DNA of 64,000 nt from Microbacterium sp. (GCF_011620665.1 NZ_WOYQ01000049.1:1-64000), one strand, 5' to 3'; shown: positions 13,451 to 24,641, counted from the stretch's first letter. Numbers and translations are program-made. Notes: a model not told the origin generated them from the sequence alone.

Positions 13451-14346
13451 CCGGCCACCACCTCAGTTCCGATTCCGTGTTCTGTGAAGATCTCCACCAG
13501 CACCGAGTGCGCCTGTCGCCCATCGATGATCGCGGCCGTATCGACCCCGCCGTCGACGGCGTCCAGGCACGCTTGCATCTTCGGGATCATCCCCGACTCG
13601 AGGGTCGGCACCATTTCGCGCAGCTGCGTCGCCGTCAGATGCGAGACGAGCGAGTCGCGGTTCGGCCAATCCGCATAGAGGCCGGGAACATCGGTCAAGA
13701 TCACGAGTTTGGTCGCGTGAAGAGCGATCGCCAGCGAAGCGGCCGCGGCGTCGGCGTTGACGTTGAGCGAATGGCCCGGATTGTCGAGGTCGGGCGCGAT
13801 GGATGAGACGACCGGAATGCGCCCGGCCGCCAGCTGGTCGAGAACCGGCTGCGGGTCGACCTCGACGACATCGCCGACGTATCCCAGATCGTGCTCGGCG
13901 CCGTCCAGGACCACGCCGCGGCGACGTCCGCCGAAGAGCCCGGCATCCTCACCCGAGACGCCGGTCGCGATCGGGCCGAACGCGTTGATCCGAGCGACGA
14001 GCTGCGGATTCACCTCCCCGGTGAGCACCATCCGGACGACGCCGATGGCCTCGGTGCTGGTCACGCGGTATCCGCCCTTGAACTCGCTGGGGATGGACAG
14101 ACGATCCAGCATCCGCGAGATCTGCGGACCTCCGCCGTGAACGACGACGGGTTTGACCCCGACGAATCGCAGGTAGGCGACGTCCTGAGCGAACGACTCC
14201 TGCAGGTCCTCCGAGACCATCGCGTTTCCGCCGTACTTGATGACGACGATCTGCTCGCGGAAACGCTGCAGCCACGGAAGCGACTCGATGAGAACGCCGG
14301 CCTTCGCCGCCGCTTGTTCGGGAGTGGTCTGCTGAAAGTCGGTCAT
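13447..14346 (-). CDS. argB: Acetylglutamate kinase
   Basis: VVIKYGGNAMV, VVVHGGGPQISRML. Start [17 protein letters not shown] overlaps the argJ stop by 4 nt. Confidence 0.95.
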   Translation of the reverse strand: MTDFQQTTPEQAAAKAGVLIESLPWLQRFREQIVVIKYGGNAMVSEDLQESFAQDVAYLRFVGVKPVVVHGGGPQISRMLDRLSIPSEFKGGYRVTSTEAIGVVRMVLTGEVNPQLVARINAFGPIATGVSGEDAGLFGGRRRGVVLDGAEHDLGYVGDVVEVDPQPVLDQLAAGRIPVVSSIAPDLDNPGHSLNVNADAAAASLAIALHATKLVILTDVPGLYADWPNRDSLVSHLTATQLREMVPTLESGMIPKMQACLDAVDGGVDTAAIIDGRQAHSVLVEIFTEHGIGTEVVAG

Positions 14347-15500
14347 GAGGAATACGCGCTGTTCTCGTGGACGTACTCGTGTGTGAGGTCGTTCGTCAGG
14401 ATCGTGGCGGCATCCGCGCCCGACTTCAGGTCGATGAGGATGCGGGTCGCGCGCGCTGTGAGGTCGACGTCCTCGCGTGGGCGGTCGGGCCCGCCGGCGG
14501 TGCAGACGCGCACGCCGTTGAAGGAGACGTCCACGTCGTACGGATCGAAGGCAGCGGTCGTCGTGCCGATGGCGGCCAGCACGCGCCCCCAATTCGGGTC
14601 GTTTCCGAAGATCGCGGCTTTGAACAGGTTGTTGCGGGCGACGGAGCGGCCGACCTCGACAGCGTCGGTTTCAGACGCTGCACCGACCACCTCGATCGCG
14701 ATGTCGTGACTGGCGCCCTCCGCATCGCTCTGGAGCTGCTCCGCCAGGTCGCGGCAGACCTCCGTCAGCGCGGATGTGAAGGAGAAAGGTTCCGGGCGGA
14801 TGCCCGAGGCGCCGCTGGCGAGGAGGGTCACCTGATCGTTGGTCGACATGCATCCGTCCGAGTCGAGCCGGTCGAAGCTCACCCGGGTCGCCCTCCGCAG
14901 GGCGCTGTCGAGTTCGAGAGAGGTGAGATCGGCATCAGTGGTGATCACCACAAGCATCGTCGCGAGTCCCGGCGCCAGCATGCCGGCTCCCTTGGCCATG
15001 CCCCCGACCGTCCAGCCATCCTGCGCGCGGACGGCGCGCTTCGGCCTCGAGTCCGTCGTCATGATCGCCTCGCTGGCCGCATCGCCGCCACTCGGCGAAA
15101 GCGCCGCGATGGCCTGCTCGACACCGTCGAGCACCTTCGCGCGGAAGAGCTCGTCGCCGGTGCCGATCAACCCGGTCGAACACACGAGGATGTCACCCGA
15201 ACTCACCGCCAGGAGACTCGCCGCTCGTTCGGCCGTCTGATGGGTGGTCTGGAAACCGAACGACCCGGTGAAGCAGTTCGCCCCTCCGGAGTTGAGCACG
15301 ACGGCCTCGGCGACACCATCCGCGATCGCCTGCCGCGACCAGATGATCGGGTTCGCCTGGGCGCGATTGCTCGTGAAGACGGCCGCCGCAGCCTTGCGCG
15401 GTCCGCGGTTGACCACGACGGCGACATCCTTCTTTCCGGTCGACTTGAGGCCGACGGCGACGCCGGCCGCCTCGAACCCCCGTGCCGCGGTCACGCTCAC
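14343..15500 (-). CDS. argJ: Bifunctional glutamate N-acetyltransferase/ornithine acetyltransferase
   Basis: Family sequence including [23 protein letters not shown] (ATML cleavage motif). GTG start overlaps the argC stop. Confidence 0.95.
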   Translation of the reverse strand: MSVTAARGFEAAGVAVGLKSTGKKDVAVVVNRGPRKAAAAVFTSNRAQANPIIWSRQAIADGVAEAVVLNSGGANCFTGSFGFQTTHQTAERAASLLAVSSGDILVCSTGLIGTGDELFRAKVLDGVEQAIAALSPSGGDAASEAIMTTDSRPKRAVRAQDGWTVGGMAKGAGMLAPGLATMLVVITTDADLTSLELDSALRRATRVSFDRLDSDGCMSTNDQVTLLASGASGIRPEPFSFTSALTEVCRDLAEQLQSDAEGASHDIAIEVVGAASETDAVEVGRSVARNNLFKAAIFGNDPNWGRVLAAIGTTTAAFDPYDVDVSFNGVRVCTAGGPDRPREDVDLTARATRILIDLKSGADAATILTNDLTHEYVHENSAYSS

Positions 15501-16549
15501 GGTGCCACTCCGTTCACGCTCAGTCCGCGGCCCTCGGGGAGGCCCAATGCGATGTTCATCGACTGGATGGCGGCACCCGCAGTGCCTTTGACGAGGTTGT
15601 CGACCGCTGTCACGACGACGACCCGGTGCGCCGCCCGATCGACCGCCAGGCCCATGAGCGCCGTGTTGGCCCCGAGTACGTCGGCCGTGCGGGGGAAGTG
15701 CCCCTCCGGCAGCAGCTGCACGAAGATCTCGTCGCCGTAGGCGTCTTCCCACGCGGCGCGGATCCGGGCATCGGACACGTCGCCGAGGATCGGCGCGGTC
15801 GATGTCGCGAGGATCCCACGGCTCATCGGCACGAGGACCGGAGTGAAGGAGATCCGTATGTCCTCTCCAGGCCAGACCCCGGCCGCAGCCAGAGCCTGCC
15901 GGATCTCAGGAATGTGCCGATGGGTGCCGCCCACGGCGTAAGGGTTGGCCGACCCGAGGATCTCGCTCGCGAGAAGATCCGCTTTCGGGCTCTTGCCCGC
16001 GCCGGAGGCACCGACTGCGAGAACCGTGACGATGTCGCCCGGGTCGATGACCCCGGCCGCGACCCCCGGTGCGAGCGAGAGCGCGACTGTCGATGCATTG
16101 CAACCCGGCGCGGCAATGCGTGTCGCACCGACGAGGTGCGTGCGCTGCTTGGCGCCACGAACGGGCAGCTCGGGGACGCCGTACGCCCACGGCTCGTGGA
16201 AGTCGCCGCCGTAGAAGGCATTCCAGGCATCCCAGGAGGTGAGGCGGTGATCGGCGCCCGCGTCGATGACGAGTGGCACGTCGGCCAGCACCTGCGTGTA
16301 CTGCCCGGACTGTCCATGGGGCAATGCGAGGAAGACGATATCGTGACCGGCAAGCACCTCGGGAGTCGTGTCCTGGAGGGTGAGGTGCGTGAGCGAGCGC
16401 AGGTGCGGCTGATGCTCGATCAGAGGCTGCCCGGCGTTGGAGTGCGCCGTGACGGTGCGGACCTCCACGTCGGGGTGCGCGCCCAGCAACCGCAGGATCT
16501 CTCCCCCTGCGTAGCCGGAAGCGCCGGAAACGGCGACCGAATAGGTCAT
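15497..16549 (-). CDS. argC: N-acetyl-gamma-glutamyl-phosphate reductase
   Basis: [37 protein letters not shown] active-site Cys region. Confidence 0.95.
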   Translation of the reverse strand: MTYSVAVSGASGYAGGEILRLLGAHPDVEVRTVTAHSNAGQPLIEHQPHLRSLTHLTLQDTTPEVLAGHDIVFLALPHGQSGQYTQVLADVPLVIDAGADHRLTSWDAWNAFYGGDFHEPWAYGVPELPVRGAKQRTHLVGATRIAAPGCNASTVALSLAPGVAAGVIDPGDIVTVLAVGASGAGKSPKADLLASEILGSANPYAVGGTHRHIPEIRQALAAAGVWPGEDIRISFTPVLVPMSRGILATSTAPILGDVSDARIRAAWEDAYGDEIFVQLLPEGHFPRTADVLGANTALMGLAVDRAAHRVVVVTAVDNLVKGTAGAAIQSMNIALGLPEGRGLSVNGVAP

Positions 16550-16658
16550 TGTCCCACCCTATTGTCTGGTGACGTGTGGTCTGCATAAAGCCCGAAGCGG
16601 GAAGCCCCACGTCTCGACCCGACCGGGAACACCGGGCTTCAGCCGGGCGCCTGCACGG

Positions 16659-19181
16659 CTATTCGCGGATCGCGGCGCCGAGCCGCTCGGCGGCGACGGC
16701 GACACCTGAGAGCTTGGCCTCCGAGGCCTCCGCTGCGGTCAGCGTACGGTCAGCCGCGCGGAACCGCAGGGCGAATGTCAGACTCTTCTTCCCGTCCGCC
16801 ACTCCCGACCCGCGGTAGTCGTCGACCAGGCGCGCATGCTCCAGCAGCGGACCGGCCCCGTCGACGAGCGCGGCGCGGACGGCCGCCGCGGGGAGGGCGG
16901 CATCCACCACAAGCGACACGTCCTGCGTCGCCGCGGGATACCCGGACAGCGTCGCCGCGACGACCCTCTCACGTGCGAGGTCCAGGACGAGATCGAGATC
17001 CATCTCGGCGACGACGACACGACCCGGCAGGTCGGCACCGGCAGACACCGCCGGGAGGAGCTCGCCGACATAGCCGACGTCGGTGTCGCCGACACGCAGC
17101 ACGCCGGTGCGACCCGGGTGAAGAGCCGCGCGAGATGCCTGCACGACCGTGATCTCCACCCCCGCCGCGGCCGCGATCGTGCGGGCGGCATCGAGCGCAT
17201 CGGCCACATCGAACGATTCAGCCGTCTGACCCGGCTGCTTCGCGATCCGATGACCGGTCAGGAGCACGGCGACGTGGCGCGGCTGCGGCGGGATCGCCGC
17301 GTCGAGCGCAGCGAGTGTCGCGGCATCCGGCCGCGCCGCCGCAGGGGGTACGGTTTCGGTGCCGTACGCGACGCCGGCTTCGGGGTGGAAGACGATGCCC
17401 GTTTCGAACAGTGCGAGGTCTGTGAGTCCGCGCGACTGGTTGCGGTGCGCGACCTGCAGGAGTCCCGGGATGAGCGATCGCCGCAGGAAGGGCGCCTGCC
17501 CGTCGAGCGGATTCGCGAGGGCGATCGACGGCACGTGCTCACCCGAGGGTGAGCCGTGCAGGTCGTTCTGGGCTTCGGTCGTGAACCCGAACGACGGGGT
17601 CTCGACAAAACCGGCCGCGGCCAGTGCGTTCGCGACCCGACGGCGCCCTGCCTGCGGGCGTGTGAAGCCCCGGCCCGAGGGGGGAATCGGCAAGACGGAG
17701 GGGATCCGGTCGTACCCGGTGATGCGCGCGACCTCCTCAGCCAGCGTCCACTTGTCGGTGAGATCCGGGCGCCAGGACGGCGGGATCACCGTCAGCGACT
17801 CGCCGGTCTCCGCCACATCGGCACCGATGGTCTCGAGCGCCGCGATCACCTCGGCGTCCGTGTAATCGACACCGATGAGGCCCGCGGTGAAGCTTCGCGG
17901 AAGGTGGACCGGCTCGAGGAACACTTCGGCGAAGAGTGCTCCGCCTTCGTCGCTCAACGTTCCGCCGGCGTAGGCGACCATGAGGTCGGCGACGCGGCGG
18001 GCAGCCACGAACGGAATGAGCGGATCGACCCCGCGCTCGAATCGCTTGGAGGCCTCGGACGGCAGCTTGTGCCGACGGGCGCTGCGCGCGATGGTGACGG
18101 TGTCGAAGACGGCCGCCTCGATCAGCACATTCCGGGTCGCATCGGTCATCTCGGTCGTCGCGCCGCCCATCACCCCGGCCAGCCCGATCGGGCCGGATTC
18201 GTCGGTGATCAGAAGATCTTCCGTCGACAGCGTGCGGTCCTTGCCGTCAAGCGTCGTCAGATGCTCCCCAGGACGGGCACGACGAACGGTGATGCCGCCG
18301 TGCAGATGATCCAGGTCGTATCCGTGGATCGGATTGCCGAGCTCGAGCATGACGTAGTTCGTGATGTCGATCAGCACGCCGAGCGACCGGATACCGGCCA
18401 GCTGCAACCGCGCGATCATCCACGGCGGGGTCGGCTTGGTCGGATCCACTCCGCGTACGACGCGCACGACGAACTCGCTCGCCCCGACGCGACCGCGAAT
18501 CGGGGCGTCGTCCTCGACGGCGACGTCGACGCCGCTCGTCGGCTGCGCGAGGTCCTCGAACGCACGCTCTCCCGGATCGCGGAAAGTCGCCCCTGTCGCG
18601 TGGGCGTACTCGCGGGCGACGCCGCGCAGCGAAAGCGCGTAGCCGCGGTCGGGGGTGACATTGATCTCGACGGCGACGTCGTCGAGGCCGAGCAGCGAGA
18701 TCGCGTCGGCGCCGACCTCCGGGTCGAGGCCGAGCTCGACGAGCCGCAGGATGCCGTCGTGCCCGTCGCCGAGACCCAGTTCGCGGGCGGAGGCCATCAT
18801 GCCGTCGGAGACATGCCCGTAGGTCTTGCGGGCGGCAATCGCGAACGGCCCCGGCAGGACTGCTCCGGGAAGTGTCACGACGACCTTGTCGCCCACGAAG
18901 AAGTTGCCGGCGCCGCAGACGATCCCGCGGATGTCATGCGCGGTCCCTGGTCCCTCGGATGCGCCGACATCGACCTGGCACCACCGGATCGTCTTGCCGT
19001 TGGTCTGGGATTCGGACTCGAACGAGACGACCTGGCCGACGACGATCGGGCCGGTCAGCTCGAACCCGTGAACATCTTCTTCTTCGAAGCCGACCGAAAC
19101 GAGCGAAGCCAGAACGTCGTCCGCTGTGGCATCGGCCGAGACGTCAACATACTCCCGCAGCCAAGACAGGGGGACGCGCAT
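16659..19181 (-). CDS. pheT: Phenylalanyl-tRNA synthetase beta subunit
   Basis: MRVPLSWLREYVDV, tRNA-binding, B3/B4 and B5 regions, C-terminal FDX-ACB domain. Confidence 0.96.
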   Translation of the reverse strand: MRVPLSWLREYVDVSADATADDVLASLVSVGFEEEDVHGFELTGPIVVGQVVSFESESQTNGKTIRWCQVDVGASEGPGTAHDIRGIVCGAGNFFVGDKVVVTLPGAVLPGPFAIAARKTYGHVSDGMMASARELGLGDGHDGILRLVELGLDPEVGADAISLLGLDDVAVEINVTPDRGYALSLRGVAREYAHATGATFRDPGERAFEDLAQPTSGVDVAVEDDAPIRGRVGASEFVVRVVRGVDPTKPTPPWMIARLQLAGIRSLGVLIDITNYVMLELGNPIHGYDLDHLHGGITVRRARPGEHLTTLDGKDRTLSTEDLLITDESGPIGLAGVMGGATTEMTDATRNVLIEAAVFDTVTIARSARRHKLPSEASKRFERGVDPLIPFVAARRVADLMVAYAGGTLSDEGGALFAEVFLEPVHLPRSFTAGLIGVDYTDAEVIAALETIGADVAETGESLTVIPPSWRPDLTDKWTLAEEVARITGYDRIPSVLPIPPSGRGFTRPQAGRRRVANALAAAGFVETPSFGFTTEAQNDLHGSPSGEHVPSIALANPLDGQAPFLRRSLIPGLLQVAHRNQSRGLTDLALFETGIVFHPEAGVAYGTETVPPAAARPDAATLAALDAAIPPQPRHVAVLLTGHRIAKQPGQTAESFDVADALDAARTIAAAAGVEITVVQASRAALHPGRTGVLRVGDTDVGYVGELLPAVSAGADLPGRVVVAEMDLDLVLDLARERVVAATLSGYPAATQDVSLVVDAALPAAAVRAALVDGAGPLLEHARLVDDYRGSGVADGKKSLTFALRFRAADRTLTAAEASEAKLSGVAVAAERLGAAIRE

Positions 19182-20221
19182 CAGACCACCATTCCGAACT
19201 GCTCGCTGAAGCGCACATCGCCCTCGGCCATGTCGCGCATGTCTTTCACGTCCGAGCGGAACATCAGCGTCCGCTCGATCCCCATCCCGAAGGCGAAACC
19301 AGAGTACTCATCGGGGTCGATACCCGCCGCCCGGAGCACATTGGGATTGACCATGCCGCATCCGCCCCACTCGATCCAGCGCGCACCGCCGGTGAAGGTC
19401 GGATGCCAGAGGTCGAGCTCTGCCGAGGGCTCCGTGAACGGGAAGTAGTTCGCCCGCAGGCGCGTCTTCGCCTCTGCGCCGAACAGGGCGCGAGCGACGT
19501 GGTCGAGCGTGCCGCGCAAGTGCGCCATCGTGATGCCCTTGTCGATCACGAGCCCCTCGAACTGGCTGAAGACGGGCAGATGAGTCGCGTCGAACTCATC
19601 GGTGCGATAGACGCGTCCCGGCGAAACGATATAGATCGGCAGGTCGCGTGTCAGCATCGACCGCATCTGCACCGGGCTCGTCTGTGTGCGCAGGAGCAGA
19701 TGCGCCTCGACGGGGTCGACGTAGAACGTGTCCTGCATCTGCCGCGCGGGGTGGTCGGCATCGAGGTTCAGTGCGTCGAAGTTGTACCACTCATGCTCGA
19801 GCTCGGGCCCCTCCGCGATCTCCCAGCCCATTCCGACGAAGATGTCGCCGACCTGGTCCTGCAGCAGCGTGAGCGGATGCCGCGCCCCCACCCGTGCCCG
19901 TTGCGGCAGCGCAGTCATGTCGATGCGCTCGGCCTCGAACCTCGCGGCCGTCTCAGCCTCCGCGAGCTCGGTCTCGCGGGCGGCGAGCGCCAGGGAAACG
20001 CGGGACCGGGCCTGCCCGACGAGCTTGCCGAGCTCCGCCTTGCGATCGCTGGGCACGTCGCGCAGACGTGCATTGAGCTGCGCGAGGGCCGACGCGTCGC
20101 CGGCGTGGGCCGCGCGGACCACTTTCACCTCGCCCGTAGAGGCAGCGACGGTGATGGCCGCGAGCGCCGCCGTGACGGCGGCCTCGACGGCGTCCGGGGT
20201 GATCTCAAGTGCGTCAGACAC
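19181..20221 (-). CDS. pheS: Phenylalanyl-tRNA synthetase alpha subunit
   Basis: HPLTLLQDQVGDIFVGMGWEIAEGPE; ERTLMFRSDVKDMRDMAEGDVRFSEQF. GTG start. Confidence 0.96.
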   Translation of the reverse strand: MSDALEITPDAVEAAVTAALAAITVAASTGEVKVVRAAHAGDASALAQLNARLRDVPSDRKAELGKLVGQARSRVSLALAARETELAEAETAARFEAERIDMTALPQRARVGARHPLTLLQDQVGDIFVGMGWEIAEGPELEHEWYNFDALNLDADHPARQMQDTFYVDPVEAHLLLRTQTSPVQMRSMLTRDLPIYIVSPGRVYRTDEFDATHLPVFSQFEGLVIDKGITMAHLRGTLDHVARALFGAEAKTRLRANYFPFTEPSAELDLWHPTFTGGARWIEWGGCGMVNPNVLRAAGIDPDEYSGFAFGMGIERTLMFRSDVKDMRDMAEGDVRFSEQFGMVV

Positions 20222-20229
20222 AAAAAACG

Positions 20230-20235
20230 AGTCTA
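20230..20235 (-). promoter_or_regulatory. Candidate -10 element (TAGACT) for a leaderless pheS transcript
   Basis: TAGACT on the minus strand ends 8 nt before the pheS GTG; no convincing -35. Confidence 0.4.
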
Positions 20236-20262
20236 CCGGCGACGTACCGGCTCCTCCGCGAC

Positions 20263-21162
20263 CTATCGACGGCCCCCGCCTGTATGCGTCTGCGCAGCGA
20301 TGATTTCCGTGTCGGTCACATCACCGACCGGGTGGTGGAGCGGATCCGCGGCGACCCTCGGCGAACTGCGCAACCGCTTCTCGAGGACATAGGCGGAATA
20401 GCTGAGCGCGAGACACATGGCGACATAGATTGTTCCGGCAATGAGGGCGGAGGGGATCAACGGGGATCCGTACACCGCATTCGAGCCGAGGAGCTTGGCC
20501 GTGTAGAGCAATTCGGGGTACGTGATGATGAAGCCGAGCGCGGTGTCCTTCAGCGTCACCACCAGTTGCGCGATGATGACCGGCATCATCGAGCGGATCG
20601 CCTGCGGCAGGAGGATCAGGCGCATCACTCCGGCCTTGCGCAGACCGATCGCATACCCGGCCTCCTGCTGGCCGCGCGGCAGCGACTCGACGCCCGCGCG
20701 GATGACCTCTGAGAGCACCGAACCGTTGTAGGCGATCAGCGCGATCACGACTGCCCAGTACGAGGGCATCTTGATGCCGATCACGGGGAGGCCGTAGTAC
20801 AGCAGCAGCATGAAAACCAGCACGGGGACCGCCCGCAGGAACTCGACGATGGCGCTGATCGGCCCGCGCACCCAGCGATGGTCGGAGAGCCGGCCGATCG
20901 CCAGCGCGAACCCCAGGATGATCGCGCCCACCGCGGCAGCGGCGAATGCCGCCAGCGTCGCCAGTGTCGCCTGCCCGATCATCTGCCACACGCGGGTGTA
21001 GGTGAACAAGCTCCACTTCTCTGCACTGAACTGACCGCTCGCCGCGAAACGCCAGAGCACGAATCCGAGAGCAGCGAGCAGAAGCACGACGGTCACGACG
21101 CCGAGAATGGCATTGCGCGCCTTCGCGCGGGGGCCGGGAACATCGTAGAGCACAGAGGTCAT
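20263..21162 (-). CDS. gluD: Amino acid (glutamate-type) ABC transporter permease
   Basis: His/Glu/Gln permease signature region ESLPRGQQEAGYAIGLRKAGVMRLILLPQAIR. Start MTSVLYDVPG overlaps the upstream permease stop. Confidence 0.88.
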   Translation of the reverse strand: MTSVLYDVPGPRAKARNAILGVVTVVLLLAALGFVLWRFAASGQFSAEKWSLFTYTRVWQMIGQATLATLAAFAAAAVGAIILGFALAIGRLSDHRWVRGPISAIVEFLRAVPVLVFMLLLYYGLPVIGIKMPSYWAVVIALIAYNGSVLSEVIRAGVESLPRGQQEAGYAIGLRKAGVMRLILLPQAIRSMMPVIIAQLVVTLKDTALGFIITYPELLYTAKLLGSNAVYGSPLIPSALIAGTIYVAMCLALSYSAYVLEKRLRSSPRVAADPLHHPVGDVTDTEIIAAQTHTGGGRR

Positions 21163-21809
21163 CGCGCCACCCGCCATCGGTTTTCGAGATAGCGCTGCAA
21201 ACTCGCCAGCACGAGCACCATGACGACGAAGACCGCCATGACGATGAGTATGGCGACCATCTGATTCTCACCCTGCTCGCTCATGTTGGCGCGGACGTTG
21301 CCGAGGTTGACGACCGAGAATCCCGATGCGACGGTCGTATTCTTCAAGAGGGCGATGAACACGCTCATCATCGGCGGGATGACCGACCGTGCGGCCTGGG
21401 GCAGCACGATCAGTCCCATCACCTGCCCGAAACCCATACCGAGGGCTCGTGCTGCCTCGGCCTGCCCGACGGGCACGGTGTTGATGCCCGAGCGGATCGT
21501 CTCGGCGACGTAGGTCGCGGTGTACAGCCCCAGACCGATGATCGCCAGCAGAAGAAAGCTGTTGCGCGGCAGGGGGACCAAGAGCGGCACGGCGAATGCG
21601 AAGAAGAAGAGGACGAGCGTCAGCGGGGTGTTGCGAATCCAGTTGACATAGACGGCCCCGACCGCTCGCGCAACCGGCACCGGCGAGACACGCATCGCGC
21701 CGACGAGCAGACCTACGACGATCGCGATGATCCCGCCGCCGGAGAACAGCACGAGGGTGCCCACGAGCGCATCGCGCCACAGATCGGGGTAGTCGAAGAT
21801 CTGATTCAT
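21159..21809 (-). CDS. gluC: Amino acid (glutamate-type) ABC transporter permease
   Basis: MNQIFDYPDLWRDALVGTLVLFSGGG; VPVGQAEAARALGMGFGQVMGLIVLPQAAR. Confidence 0.88.
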   Translation of the reverse strand: MNQIFDYPDLWRDALVGTLVLFSGGGIIAIVVGLLVGAMRVSPVPVARAVGAVYVNWIRNTPLTLVLFFFAFAVPLLVPLPRNSFLLLAIIGLGLYTATYVAETIRSGINTVPVGQAEAARALGMGFGQVMGLIVLPQAARSVIPPMMSVFIALLKNTTVASGFSVVNLGNVRANMSEQGENQMVAILIVMAVFVVMVLVLASLQRYLENRWRVAR

Positions 21810-21880
21810 CAGGCTCCTTTCATGCTGCTCGCCAGGGGGTCCGGGTGCGGGGTCGCGGCGGGGCTGCGCTGCGAAAGAAC

Positions 21881-21916
21881 GCGAGGCGCGGCACCGGAGG
21901 GGGTGCCGCGCCTCGC
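21881..21916 (-). terminator. Intra-operon hairpin between the binding protein and permease genes
   Basis: Perfect 15-bp arms GCGAGGCGCGGCACC / GGTGCCGCGCCTCGC with a 6-nt loop. Confidence 0.8.
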
Positions 21917-21921
21917 GCGAC

Positions 21922-22830
21922 TCACTCTGCCGCGTCGACGGCCGGCTGGGTACCGGTGACGCCGGCCGGGCCGAGGTTCTTGTCGAAGATCGCCGTCCAG
22001 ATGTCAGGGCCATCGGTCAGCGTCGTGTTGATGAACTCGACGAAGGCAGTGTCACCCTTCTGCACACCGATGCCGTATCGCTCCTCGCTGAACGGGTCAC
22101 CGACCACCTTGAGGTTGTCGGGGTCCTGCGCCGCATAGCCGATGAGGATCGCCTGGTCGGTCGTGACGGCGTCCACCTGGCCGTTCTTGAGCTGCTCGAC
22201 GCACTCGGAGTACTTGCTGAGCTCGACTGTCCCCGCCGGGGTCTCGGTCTTGATCCGCTCGATCGACGTCGACCCGGTCACCGAGCAGACGATGCTGTCG
22301 GCCGTGAGCGCGTCCACCCCGGTGATCGTGTCATCGTCGGCGGCGACGAGGAGTCCCTGACCGGTCACGAAGTAGGGACCGGCGAAGGAGATCTGCTCCT
22401 TGCGCTTGTCGGTGATCGAATACGTGCCGACATAGTAGTCGATGTCGCCGTTGATGATCGCCTGCTCACGGTTGGCGGAGTCGATCACCTGGAAATCGAT
22501 GTCGGCCTCGTCATAGCCGAGAGAGGCCGCCACCCAGCGTGCGACATCGATGTCGAAGCCGCTGCGCTCCCCCGTGGTCGGGTCGAGGTAGCCGAGGTTC
22601 GGCTGGTCCTCTTTCACGCCGACCTTGACCGTGCCGCGTTCGGTGATGGCGGCGACCGTGTCGCTTCCCTCGACGGCGGGCTTCGGGTCGGCGACGGTGA
22701 ACCAGACATCCGCCGCCCCCCCCTCGCTCGCGTCCGGCGTGGCACTGGGTGTGCCGCTGTTGCAGCCGGTCAGCGCCAAAGCGGCAACCGCGGTGATCCC
22801 GAGGCCGGCGATCAGTGTCCTCTTGCGCAT
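21922..22830 (-). CDS. gluB: Glutamate-type ABC transporter substrate-binding lipoprotein
   Basis: Lipobox ALTGC; SBP family 3 sequence VGVKEDQPNLGYLDPTTGERSGFDIDVARW. Confidence 0.88.
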   Translation of the reverse strand: MRKRTLIAGLGITAVAALALTGCNSGTPSATPDASEGGAADVWFTVADPKPAVEGSDTVAAITERGTVKVGVKEDQPNLGYLDPTTGERSGFDIDVARWVAASLGYDEADIDFQVIDSANREQAIINGDIDYYVGTYSITDKRKEQISFAGPYFVTGQGLLVAADDDTITGVDALTADSIVCSVTGSTSIERIKTETPAGTVELSKYSECVEQLKNGQVDAVTTDQAILIGYAAQDPDNLKVVGDPFSEERYGIGVQKGDTAFVEFINTTLTDGPDIWTAIFDKNLGPAGVTGTQPAVDAAE

Positions 22831-22867
22831 GCTGTGTCTCCTTCGTTCGTACGTTCCGGGTAGGGGT

Positions 22868-23656
22868 TCAGTGTGTGATCAGCTTGGAGAGGAAGTCTCG
22901 CGCGCGATCGCTGCGCGGATGGGTGAAGAACTCATCGGGAGCAGCCTCCTCGACGATGTGGCCGTCGGCCATGAAGACGACGCGGTCGGCCGCTTTGCGA
23001 GCGAAGCCCATCTCGTGGGTGACGACGATCATCGTCATGCCCTCTTGAGCGAGTCCGACCATGACGTCGAGAACCTCGTTGATCATTTCGGGGTCCAGCG
23101 CGCTGGTCGGCTCGTCGAAGAGCATCACCTTCGGCTGCATCGCGAGAGCGCGCGCGATCGCCACCCGCTGTTGCTGACCGCCCGACAGCTGAGCCGGCAG
23201 CTTCGACGCCTGCGCGGCCACGCCGACCCGCTCCAGCAGCGCCTGCGCCCGCGCCTCCGCATCGGCGCGCTTGAGGCCCTTCACTTTGATCGGACCGATC
23301 GTGACGTTGTCGAGGATCGTCAGGTGGGAGAACAGATTGAACGACTGGAAAACCATACCGACGTCGGCGCGGAGGGCGGCCAACCCCTTCCCCTCCTTCG
23401 GAAGCTCCGTACCGTCGATCGAGATCGAGCCGCTCGTGATCGTTTCGAGGCGGTTGATCGTGCGACAGAGAGTCGACTTGCCCGATCCGGATGGTCCGAT
23501 GACGACGACCACCTCGCCGCGGTTGACGGTCAGGTTGACATCGGTGAGCGCCTGGAAGTCACCGTAGTGCTTCTGCACGTCCTTCACGACGACGAGCGGA
23601 TCGCCCCGCCGCACAGTGATGTTCGACGTCGCAGGGGCAGGATCAGGGGTCACCAT
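22868..23656 (-). CDS. gluA: Amino acid ABC transporter ATP-binding protein
   Basis: [52 protein letters not shown]. Confidence 0.93.
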   Translation of the reverse strand: MVTPDPAPATSNITVRRGDPLVVVKDVQKHYGDFQALTDVNLTVNRGEVVVVIGPSGSGKSTLCRTINRLETITSGSISIDGTELPKEGKGLAALRADVGMVFQSFNLFSHLTILDNVTIGPIKVKGLKRADAEARAQALLERVGVAAQASKLPAQLSGGQQQRVAIARALAMQPKVMLFDEPTSALDPEMINEVLDVMVGLAQEGMTMIVVTHEMGFARKAADRVVFMADGHIVEEAAPDEFFTHPRSDRARDFLSKLITH

Positions 23657-23741
23657 GGTTTCAGCCTAAGCAGGGCGCTCGGGTTCAGCCCACCCTGCCG
23701 CCTGGATCTTGACACAGTCGTAACCCGACCGGAACAATCCG

Positions 23742-24542
23742 TCATCCCTCGGAACGCTGTGCGAAGGCGGACTCGTACAAGCACACGCTGGCCGCCGTCG
23801 CGAGGTTCAGCGACTCCGCCCGTCCGTAGATCGGCAGGCGCAGCGACACGTCGACCAGCGCCAGAGCTTCGTCCTCGAGTCCACGCGCCTCGTTGCCGAA
23901 CAACCACGCGGTGGGTTCGCGCAGCACGTCTCGGCGGGCCAGGAAGTCATCTCCCCCGACGTCGGCCGCGATCACTTGCAACCCCGAGGCCCGTGCCCGC
24001 GCGATCGTCTCGGCGAGGTCCGCGCTCATCGCAACCGGCACATGGAACAGCGACCCCGTGGTGGCGCGCACGACCTTCGGGTTGTACGGGTCGACTGTTC
24101 GCCCGGTCAGCACCACGGCGTCCGCACCCGCGGCATCCGCGGCACGGATGATCGTGCCGAGGTTGCCCGGATCACGCACTTCTTCGCAGATCGCGATGAG
24201 CTTGGGCGCCGCGGCGAACACCTCGCGCAGCGACGTGAGCGCCTGGCGCGCGACCGCGACGATGCCCTGGGGAGTGACCGTGTCGGCCATCGCGTCGAGC
24301 ACGGCCTCGGTCGTGAACACGACCTCGATGCCCGCATCGCGCGCGGCGTCGCGAAGGTCCGGATGCCGTTCCATCGCCGTCGGCGTCGCGAACAGCTCGA
24401 CGACGGTGTCAGGGCGAAAGGCCACCGCTTCTCGCGCTGCTTGCGGACCTTCCAGGAGGAAGAGTCCCGTTTCTTGGCGAGCGCTGCGTTTGGTCAGCTT
24501 CGCGACGGCGCGCACGCGGGGGGAACGCGGGTTCTCGAGCAC
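23742..24542 (-). CDS. TrmH/SpoU family RNA methyltransferase
   Basis: [57 protein letters not shown]. Confidence 0.92.
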   Translation of the reverse strand: MLENPRSPRVRAVAKLTKRSARQETGLFLLEGPQAAREAVAFRPDTVVELFATPTAMERHPDLRDAARDAGIEVVFTTEAVLDAMADTVTPQGIVAVARQALTSLREVFAAAPKLIAICEEVRDPGNLGTIIRAADAAGADAVVLTGRTVDPYNPKVVRATTGSLFHVPVAMSADLAETIARARASGLQVIAADVGGDDFLARRDVLREPTAWLFGNEARGLEDEALALVDVSLRLPIYGRAESLNLATAASVCLYESAFAQRSEG

Positions 24543-24584
24543 GCTCTCAGCATACGGGCGCGGGGGCGGCTTGCCCCGTTACGC

Positions 24585-24624
24585 GCCTCACGGGCGGCTT
24601 CCGAGCGGAAGACGCCCGTGAGGC
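24585..24624 (-). terminator. Hairpin terminator downstream of rplT
   Basis: Arms GCCTCACGGGCG (24585..24596) / CGCCCGTGAGGC (24613..24624), 18 nt after the rplT stop. Confidence 0.7.
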
Positions 24625-24641
24625 GGGTGCGTTGTATCGGT

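Noticed and set aside
16550-16658. ARG box (ArgR operator) upstream of argC
   Set aside because: TGCA-containing fragments present but no convincing palindromic ARG box could be defined.
17556-19448. 630-aa plus-strand ORF
   Set aside because: Antisense to pheT; composition typical of a shadow frame.
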